Source: Saccharicrinis sp. UBA6048 (lineage in GTDB: Bacteria > Bacteroidota > Bacteroidia > Bacteroidales > Marinilabiliaceae). From it: a stretch of 12,726 bases of DNA. Shown in pieces: positions 7,852 through 12,726 of this stretch (position 1 is its first letter; every line of letters begins with the position of its first letter). A model generated the notes under the pieces. The model worked only from the letters and a program-made list of their open reading frames with translations. It did not search any database and was not told where the DNA came from. The stretch spans positions 1 to 12,726 of the forward strand of contig DIYS01000023.1 of the NCBI GenBank assembly GCA_002429115.1, written 5' to 3'. A program made the position numbers and the translations under genes.

Positions 7852-8480
7852 CAACAATTTATCAAATGCGACTCCACCGTTTCACCCTCACGGAATTCCT
7901 GAAGCACATACTCATCATTTGATAATTGGGCTTTTAATTTGTTTATAACAAACGGACTATGGTGATCGGGCAGCACGGTGGTTCGTAATTGATATTTTAC
8001 GGAAGAGCTGCGCAACACATCCAATGAATCTTTAATATGCTGTATCATATCCCCATTGTTGATGCCGGTAACTTTTCGATAACTCTCACGCTTTATCAGC
8101 GTTTTAATATCCATGGCAACATAATCGATGAGTTGCCGATTCAACAGATTTTCTAACACATCGGGTCTTGAGCCATTGGTATCGAGCTTCACCTGGTAAC
8201 CGAGTTGTTTTATTTTTTTTATAAAATCAATGAGATCGGGCTGTATCGTAGGTTCACCCCCGGTAATCACGAGGCCATCGAGCCAGCCCTTACGCGAATG
8301 GAGGTATTCAAAAATTGTTTCTTCAGGTATCAACTCACTCTCTGGCAAGAGATGGGGCAATACAAGCGATGGATTATGGCAATAGCCGCAGCGAAAATTA
8401 CACCCATTGGTAAAGATGACTGCCACTGTTTTGCCTTCCCAATCAATAAAACTTTGCTTAATTAAGGATGCTATTTTCAT
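7851..8480 (-). CDS. nrdG: Anaerobic ribonucleoside-triphosphate reductase activating protein (radical SAM)
   Basis: A 209-residue radical SAM enzyme that generates the glycyl radical on NrdD, using S-adenosylmethionine and a [4Fe-4S] cluster. The cluster motif is CNFRCGYC (Cys27, Cys31, Cys34), within TNGCNFRCGYCHNP; the SAM-contacting GGEP motif is TGGEPT (73-78). Length and motif spacing fit the longer NrdG subtype (about 190-230 residues, the TIGR02495-like group) rather than the short E. coli type. It lies 180 bp downstream of nrdD on the same strand, an unusually wide gap filled by an inverted-repeat element (8536-8647). The last codons and the TGA (7851-7853) abut the palindrome cluster, so the C-terminal few residues (HLINC) may have been altered by that insertion. 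Start ATG at 8478-8480. Expression presumably depends on the riboswitch before nrdD, unless a promoter lies in the spacer. Confidence 0.93.
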   Translation of the reverse strand: MKIASLIKQSFIDWEGKTVAVIFTNGCNFRCGYCHNPSLVLPHLLPESELIPEETIFEYLHSRKGWLDGLVITGGEPTIQPDLIDFIKKIKQLGYQVKLDTNGSRPDVLENLLNRQLIDYVAMDIKTLIKRESYRKVTGINNGDMIQHIKDSLDVLRSSSVKYQLRTTVLPDHHSPFVINKLKAQLSNDEYVLQEFREGETVESHLINC

Positions 8481-8535
8481 AAGGTAAATGTAGAATGTCT
8501 GGCAGGCGAGTACCTGATCAAGTATAATATTTGAA

Positions 8536-8647
8536 AACCTCAGTTCGATTTGAAAATTAAAAAACAGATTACCAGAATCTGATCTACGAGGTATAGATTT
8601 AGCGGGATATAAACTATCGGGATAAAAATTCGCTTCGAACTGAGGTT
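8536..8647. repeat. 112-bp inverted-repeat (MITE-like) element between nrdD and nrdG
   Basis: AACCTCAGTTCG (8536-8547) is repeated inverted as CGAACTGAGGTT (8636-8647); the match runs one further base inward, then is interrupted, then resumes at GAA. The core is AT-rich, has no open frame of note, and contains a smaller palindrome, CAGATT-ACCAG-AATCTG. No clear target-site duplication is visible. In the nrdDG mRNA this would fold into a long stem. It may be a small non-autonomous mobile element or an mRNA processing or stability structure. Confidence 0.6.
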
Positions 8648-8660
8648 AACAATGTTGGTT

Positions 8661-10823
8661 TTAATCAGTTAATATTGCTTCTTCGCACGCTTGTTTCGTA
8701 CTGCAAGGTGCTATATTATTTACACCAAACAATTTGCGATCGTCAAACTCCTGACGCTTGCCTTTGTTCCATTGCCTCACTGGGCGCATATAACCCACTA
8801 TGCGGCTATACACCTCTGTATCGGCTTCGCATGTCGGGCACTTAAAATGCCCGCCAGCGATGTAACCGTGCGACGGACAAATGCTAAATGTTGGTGAGAT
8901 GGTGACATAAGGCAGATGGAAATTATCGGTAATTTTGCGCACCAGGCTTTTTGCCGAAGCAGCCGGCATATTTGTTTCGCCTGTAAATAAATGAATAACA
9001 GTGCCACCCGTATACCTGGTCTGCAGATCATCCTGCCTACTAAGCACTTCAAACACATCGTTGGAAAAATTAACCGGCAGATGCGTTGAATTGGTATAGT
9101 AAGGATCGGCTCCACCTAAATAAGCCTCATGATTCGCCGGTATTATATCCGGGTATTGCATGGTGTCAATCTTGGCAAAACGATAGCCTGTACTCTCGGC
9201 CGGAGTCGCCTCCAGATTATAGATATTCCCTGTTTCCTCCTGAAATTCAGCTAAAGTGTCACGCATAAAATCCATAATACGCAATGCCAAAGCTTTACCA
9301 TCATCTGTTGCAATGCCTTCGCCCAAAAAGTTAAGACACAACTCATTCATACCATTAATTCCAATGGTGGAGAAATGATTTTTCCAATAGCACTGATAAC
9401 GTTCGTACACGTGTCGTAAATAAAATTTCGAATAAGGATACAGGCCTTTTTCGGTGTAATCTTCAATGATCTTTCGTTTGATCTCCAGACTGTCTTTAGC
9501 AAGGATCATTAAGCTGCGCAGTCGTTGGTAAAGATTTTCTTCCGATGTAGCTTCGTAACCAAGCTTTGGCAAGTTGATGGTTACCACACCCACCGAACCG
9601 GTCAATGGGTTGGATGCAAACAGGCCACCTCCACGCTTGTTTAATTCGCGTTTATCCAAACGTAATCGACAACACATACTGCGCACATCATCGGGCTTCA
9701 TATCTGAATTGACAAAATTAGAGAAGTAAGGAATTCCATATTTGGCAGTCATCTCCCAGATACCATTGTATTCCTCGTTGTCCCACTCAAAATCGGGCGT
9801 TATATTATAAGTTGGTATCGGGAAAGAGAATAAGCTGCCATTGGCATCCCCCTGAATCATCACCTCAGCAAAGGCTTTGTTCAGCATCGTCATTTCTGCC
9901 TGATACTCGCTGTAGGTCTCCTTCTGTATTTCGCCACCCCAAACCACTGGTTCCTTTTTCATAAACTCCGGCACCACCAAGTCCATGGTAATATTGGTAA
10001 ATGGCGTTTGGAAGCCAACACGTGTGGGGATATTGATATTAAACAGAAACTCCTGAATGCACTGCTTCACTTGCTCATAACTGAGCTTGTCGTACCGAAT
10101 GTATGGAGCCAGATAAGTGTCAAAGTTAGAGAAAGCCTGAGCCCCGGCCGCTTCTCCCTGCATGGTATAAAAAAAGTTAACGATCTGTCCTAAAGCGGTT
10201 CGTAGATGCTTCGCCGGCTTACTTTCGGCCTTGCCCAATACACCCCGAAACCCTTGCATCAATACATCACGCAGATCCCAGCCCACACAATAAACACTCA
10301 AAAAGCCAAGGTCGTGAATGTGCAAGTAGCCCTTTTTATGCATCTCCGAAATATTCTCAGGATACAATTTATTCAACCAGTATTGCGATGTGATAATGGT
10401 TGATATATGTTGATTTAAACCTTGCAATGAATAGGCTGAGTTGGCACTTTCTTTAACCCGCCAATCGCTCATAGACAGGTAGTCATCCATGGCGTCAATG
10501 TTGGAAAATAGCTCTTTGGCATTACGCGACTCCTCACGCTTACGACGGTACAGCATGTAGGCTTTGGCTATTTTAAGTCCTTCATTGTCGAAGAGGATTT
10601 TCTCTACACAATCCTGTACCTGCTCAACCGTTGGCGCTGGAATAGTTGCATCTACTTCAACCTTATTGAGCACCATAGAACATAGCTCATTGGCACGACG
10701 GCGCGAAGGTGAGCCGGTGGCACGCATAGCTTTAAATATCGCATGCTCAATCTTGCTACGATCAAAATCGACTACTTCGCCATTTCTTTTAATAATTTTC
10801 TGAAAACGAGTTTCACCATTCAT
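8661..10823 (-). CDS. nrdD: Anaerobic (class III) ribonucleoside-triphosphate reductase
   Basis: A 720-residue oxygen-sensitive glycyl radical enzyme that reduces ribonucleoside triphosphates to deoxyribonucleotides in the cytosol without O2. Domains: an N-terminal ATP-cone (about 5-97, beginning FQKIIKRNGEVVDFDRSKI) for allosteric activity control; the large ten-stranded barrel with the active-site cysteine region RSMCCRL (Cys384/Cys385); a C-terminal zinc-type cluster with ICPSHGY and CPTCE (Cys649, His652, Cys662, Cys665); and the glycyl radical motif RIVGYMRPV (Gly677). All expected catalytic elements are present and the length is normal, so the gene looks functional. The zinc site has His at a position often occupied by Cys. 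Start ATG at 10823 (MNGETRFQ), placed just before the ATP-cone. It is the first gene of an nrdD-nrdG operon and its roughly 120-nt leader follows a cobalamin riboswitch, which should repress it when B12 is available. Confidence 0.96.
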   Translation of the reverse strand: MNGETRFQKIIKRNGEVVDFDRSKIEHAIFKAMRATGSPSRRRANELCSMVLNKVEVDATIPAPTVEQVQDCVEKILFDNEGLKIAKAYMLYRRKREESRNAKELFSNIDAMDDYLSMSDWRVKESANSAYSLQGLNQHISTIITSQYWLNKLYPENISEMHKKGYLHIHDLGFLSVYCVGWDLRDVLMQGFRGVLGKAESKPAKHLRTALGQIVNFFYTMQGEAAGAQAFSNFDTYLAPYIRYDKLSYEQVKQCIQEFLFNINIPTRVGFQTPFTNITMDLVVPEFMKKEPVVWGGEIQKETYSEYQAEMTMLNKAFAEVMIQGDANGSLFSFPIPTYNITPDFEWDNEEYNGIWEMTAKYGIPYFSNFVNSDMKPDDVRSMCCRLRLDKRELNKRGGGLFASNPLTGSVGVVTINLPKLGYEATSEENLYQRLRSLMILAKDSLEIKRKIIEDYTEKGLYPYSKFYLRHVYERYQCYWKNHFSTIGINGMNELCLNFLGEGIATDDGKALALRIMDFMRDTLAEFQEETGNIYNLEATPAESTGYRFAKIDTMQYPDIIPANHEAYLGGADPYYTNSTHLPVNFSNDVFEVLSRQDDLQTRYTGGTVIHLFTGETNMPAASAKSLVRKITDNFHLPYVTISPTFSICPSHGYIAGGHFKCPTCEADTEVYSRIVGYMRPVRQWNKGKRQEFDDRKLFGVNNIAPCSTKQACEEAILTD

Positions 10824-10878
10824 CTTAGTTTGGTTTTAAAAATTACACTAAATGGTAACTCGCGGGGTAAGATATGAA

Positions 10879-10906
10879 CAGTCCGCACCTATTCCTGGTA
10901 CGACTG
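10879..10906 (-). promoter_or_regulatory. Leader hairpin between riboswitch aptamer and nrdD, candidate expression platform
   Basis: On the minus strand, CAGTCGTACC, loop AGGAATA, GGTGCGGACTG forms a 10-bp stem with one bulged G and one G-U pair. It lies about 42 nt after the B12 box and 55 nt before the nrdD ATG. No T-tract follows, so it is not a classical terminator. It sits where the P13 hairpin of cobalamin riboswitches occurs, but its loop has no obvious match in the aptamer loop near 10991-11005. A translational switch is therefore a guess. Confidence 0.45.
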
Positions 10907-10946
10907 GCCTCATTGCTTTTCACCCGAAAGCTACGAAAACTTTGTA

Positions 10947-11095
10947 CCCGGCAGGTCTTCTGACTTATTCCTTTTTAATCGCCTTCCCATCCTCTTTTTA
11001 CAGACAGTGGCTGATGATTAAAACTCTGTGGAACTTACAGCTACGGGGATAGTTCCCGATTTTCACGGGATTCCCTTTTAATCTTATTCAGAACC
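10947..11095 (-). ncRNA. Cobalamin (B12) riboswitch upstream of nrdDG
   Basis: Read on the minus strand the conserved blocks of a cobalamin aptamer appear in order. A P3 hairpin comes first, AATCCCGTGAAAATCGGGAA (TCCCG/CGGGA at 11070-11054), then CCCCGTAGCTGTAAG (about 11048-11034), GCCACTG (about 11011-11005), TGGGAAGGC (about 10989-10981) and the B12 box AGTCAGAAGACCTGCC (about 10965-10950). TTCTGA near 11087-11092 can pair with TCAGAA in the box to close the outer stem. Spacing and order match the class that binds adenosyl- or methylcobalamin. It lies directly upstream of nrdD, so binding should lower expression of the B12-independent reductase. A weak -7-like TTGCTTTG (11106-11113) just upstream would place the transcript start near the aptamer's 5' end. 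The ligand form is not decided by what I can see. Confidence 0.92.
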
Positions 11096-11204
11096 GTTTA
11101 CAATGCAAAGCAAGAAATAAATATTGATTATTGTCGAACTTTTTAGTCGATAGTTATAAACAAAAGCTGTTAACAACTTAGGAAAAGGTGGGCTGCCATG
11201 AGCT

Positions 11205-11291
11205 ACAAGGATTTCTCTATTGATTGACAAGGCCAACGGATTGGTGAAAAGCCGTCAGAGTAACGAGGAAGAAATTGAAGCTTCTAATTAA
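11205..11291 (+). pseudogene. Remnant 3' end of a second DUF6261 gene
   Basis: In frame from 11205 the DNA encodes TRISLLIDKANGLVKSRQ and then SNEEEIEASN and a stop. This matches the last 28 residues of the intact DUF6261 protein (7565-7651) with 4 differences. By eye the nucleotides differ at 13 of 87 positions, 9 of them silent; the final stretch of about 30 bases is identical. A TGA lies in frame at 11199-11201 and similarity stops just upstream of 11205, so the rest of the gene is gone. Similarity continues past the stop into the 3' untranslated region (TGATAAAGGATT). The mostly silent divergence suggests both copies were functional before this one was cut. It lies on the plus strand, upstream of and facing away from nrdD. 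Confidence 0.92.
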
Positions 11292-11317
11292 ATAGTTTTA
11301 ACTGATAAAGGATTAAT

Positions 11318-11346
11318 AAGGGTGCCGGTTCAGGCACCCTTTATTT
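11318..11346 (+). terminator. Terminator of the truncated DUF6261 copy
   Basis: AAGGGTGCC (11318-11326), loop GGTTCA, GGCACCCTT (11333-11341) is a perfect 9-bp stem followed by TATTTTG. It sits at the same place after the remnant stop codon as the terminator after the intact gene, but the stem sequence is different. Confidence 0.8.
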
Positions 11347-11355
11347 TGTATTATA

Positions 11356-11523
11356 ATCCCAAAATTGTCATTAGACAAGGTCTTAAATGCCAATTCGATT
11401 AAGAATATCTAAACATTGCAAATCTTTTGCAATGTAAGATTCTCTATATCGGGATTCCCTCGATACGGCTATCGCCTGCTGACATATAGGATTTTCTTAA
11501 ATTCCTAATGACAAATCTCGGAT
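11356..11523. repeat. 168-bp MITE-like element with about 19-bp terminal inverted repeats
   Basis: The left end ATCCCAAAATTGTCATTAG (11356-11374) matches the reverse complement of the right end (11505-11523) at 16 of 19 positions; the inner ten, TTGTCATTAG, match perfectly. Inside is a perfect 10-bp hairpin ACATTGCAAA-TCT-TTTGCAATGT (11413-11435) and a smaller CGATA-CGGC-TATCG (11461-11474). Words such as TTGTCATT, TTTTGCAATGTAAGATTC and CGGGATTCCCTCG recall dispersed palindromic intergenic repeats of Bacteroidota, so this is probably an old copy of a non-autonomous repeat. No coding capacity. The remaining stretch to 11588 shows nothing further. Confidence 0.65.
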
Positions 11524-11588
11524 AATCTTATTCGAAGATAGCATATAAACTACTGCCTTCTGACTTTCAACTAACTAACTATTTACAA

Positions 11589-12680
11589 TCAATTCGCCCC
11601 AAAGTGTTCCAAAACGCCTTTTAGCTTTACCGACTGTTGATGCAGCTGATTAACTGTCGCTGTCATCTTTTCCGACGCTACCGCATTTTCCTGGGTAATG
11701 TGATTAATATGCTGCAAGGTGCTTGTGACCTGTTGCACCCCATTCGATTGCTCGCTACTGGATAAAGCAATTTCTTCAATCAGATTGGCATTGTTGCTTA
11801 CCACCGGAATCAGTTTAAACAGGCTTTCGGTCGTCAAAGTCGATACTTCCAGGCTATCATTGGCCATGGTTACAATGTCCTGTGCCACATCACGTGTTCG
11901 CTCAGCCAGCTTTTTCACCTCATTGGCTACAACAGCAAAACCACGCCCTTGCTCGCCGGCGCGTGATGCTTCAACAGCGGCATTCAATGCAAGAATATTG
12001 GTTTGATTGGCAATGTCGGTGATCACATTCACACGCTCGCTGATGGTTTTTACTGTTTCATAAGATGCCCCAGCTTTATCTTTAACATTTTCCAGTTCTT
12101 TACTGGCCTCAAAGGAGGCTTGATACGTATTTTGCGAATTGGATGAGTTTTGTTGTGCATTGGCATTAATCTCTTCCATCGAAGTAGCAATCTCTTCGAG
12201 AGATGAAGCTTGAACCTGTGCTCCACTCGCAAGTTTATCGGATGTTGACTCAAGTGCCTGGCTGGTTTGATTCAACTGATAGACCACTTCAGAAATATCA
12301 TTCATTAGTCGTTCAAGTGTCTCCACCATAAGTACAAAGGTTTTTAATACTCCGGTGGCATTTTCTTTCAGTTGCTGGTCAATCCTTAAATCACCATTGG
12401 CTACACGGTCAGCTATCTGAGCGACCTCGTAGGGTTCAGCTCCAAGCATCTGCCTAACTCCCTTCAGTATGTAGGTGCTAAACAGAACGACCAGTGTGGC
12501 TCCGGTTATTATAAAGCAAATAATCCATAAGCGATTGGCGTTTGAACTTCTCTTCAATTGTTCTACGAGTATCACCTTGGCATTTGAGATAATGGGCTCC
12601 ACCTTGTGAACCTCGTTACTTAGCTGTCCCAGCAAACCGCTTTTTTCATTAATTCCCAGTTCGAGCTGCTTATCAACCAT
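11589..12680 (-). CDS. Methyl-accepting chemotaxis protein, C-terminal portion; 5' end broken
   Basis: A chemoreceptor that passes ligand signals to CheA/CheW. Numbered from the ATG at 12680: the end of a periplasmic helical sensor (1-50, with ELGINEKSGLLGQL resembling the second half of HBM-type sensors), one membrane helix (51-72, LWIICFIITGATLVVLFSTY), a HAMP linker (about 76-128), and a cytoplasmic coiled-coil. That coil has methylation regions near 158-170 and 302-318 and the conserved hairpin tip NAAVEASRAGEQGRGFAVV (233-251). A normal receptor has a first membrane helix and a full sensor (500 or more residues in all); here they are missing. Sensor-like codons (LNNYESTFVT) continue upstream of the ATG to 12716, where a TAA (12717-12719) closes the frame, so the ATG is not the natural start. 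Either a frameshift or nonsense mutation inactivates the gene, or a truncated receptor is made. Convergent with the DUF6261 remnant. Confidence 0.88.
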   Translation of the reverse strand: MVDKQLELGINEKSGLLGQLSNEVHKVEPIISNAKVILVEQLKRSSNANRLWIICFIITGATLVVLFSTYILKGVRQMLGAEPYEVAQIADRVANGDLRIDQQLKENATGVLKTFVLMVETLERLMNDISEVVYQLNQTSQALESTSDKLASGAQVQASSLEEIATSMEEINANAQQNSSNSQNTYQASFEASKELENVKDKAGASYETVKTISERVNVITDIANQTNILALNAAVEASRAGEQGRGFAVVANEVKKLAERTRDVAQDIVTMANDSLEVSTLTTESLFKLIPVVSNNANLIEEIALSSSEQSNGVQQVTSTLQHINHITQENAVASEKMTATVNQLHQQSVKLKGVLEHFGAN

Positions 12681-12726
12681 GGTAACGAAGGTGGACTCAT
12701 AATTATTTAACCCGTATTATTCATCT

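Noticed and set aside
8536..8647. Complete insertion sequence between nrdD and nrdG
   Set aside because: Only 112 bp, no transposase coding capacity and no clear target-site duplication.
10879..10906. Classical attenuation terminator for the riboswitch
   Set aside because: The hairpin is strong but is followed by TTCATATC, not a T-run.
10852..11052. 66-residue open frame on the plus strand opposite the nrdD leader
   Set aside because: It is the antisense of the cobalamin riboswitch, whose conserved blocks explain the sequence better.

Overview
The window looks like a chromosomal segment of a Bacteroidota bacterium, probably an anaerobic or facultative one. The basis is a DUF6261-like protein, a family I know only from this phylum; the scarcity of Shine-Dalgarno sequences before the starts; occasional matches to the Bacteroidota -7 box (TAnnTTTG); and an oxygen-sensitive class III ribonucleotide reductase. 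No rRNA, tRNA, CRISPR array, integrase or complete insertion sequence was seen.

Layout. (1) 1-468 (+): 3' part of a Cof-type HAD phosphatase whose stop overlaps that of the next, convergent gene. (2) 465-2560 (-): two consecutive TRM11-like SAM-dependent methyltransferases, probably RNA modifiers and probably co-transcribed. (3) 2656-6065 (-): a very AT-rich 1118-residue protein with an N-terminal sacsin/HSP90-type (GHKL) ATPase and a C-terminal PD-(D/E)XK nuclease-like domain, followed by a good intrinsic terminator. It looks like an acquired single-gene cargo, possibly antiphage. (4) 6066-6925: a divergent, gene-free stretch carrying five full copies and one partial copy of a 41-bp tandem repeat. 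(5) 6926-7710 (+): a DUF6261-like helical protein with its terminator. (6) 7740-11095 (-): an anaerobic ribonucleotide reductase operon, cobalamin riboswitch then nrdD then nrdG. Its nrdD-nrdG spacer holds an inverted-repeat element and its 3' end runs into a cluster of small palindromes. (7) 11205-11341 (+): a leftover 3' end of a second DUF6261 gene plus its own terminator. (8) 11356-11523: a MITE-like inverted-repeat element. (9) 11589-12716 (-): C-terminal part of a methyl-accepting chemotaxis protein whose 5' end is broken just inside the window edge.

How it fits together. The riboswitch should shut down NrdD/NrdG when cobalamin is plentiful, which makes sense if the genome also encodes a B12-dependent class II reductase (NrdJ) elsewhere. 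The nrdDG cassette lies between two homologous DUF6261 3' ends, so this locus has been rearranged. The density of palindromic and tandem repeats (6606-6833, 7740-7851, 8536-8647, 11356-11523) and the AT-rich ATPase-nuclease gene mark 2.6-11.6 kb as a plastic region. The most promising candidate for an undescribed system is the 1118-residue ATPase-nuclease protein. The best supported regulatory element is the cobalamin riboswitch.
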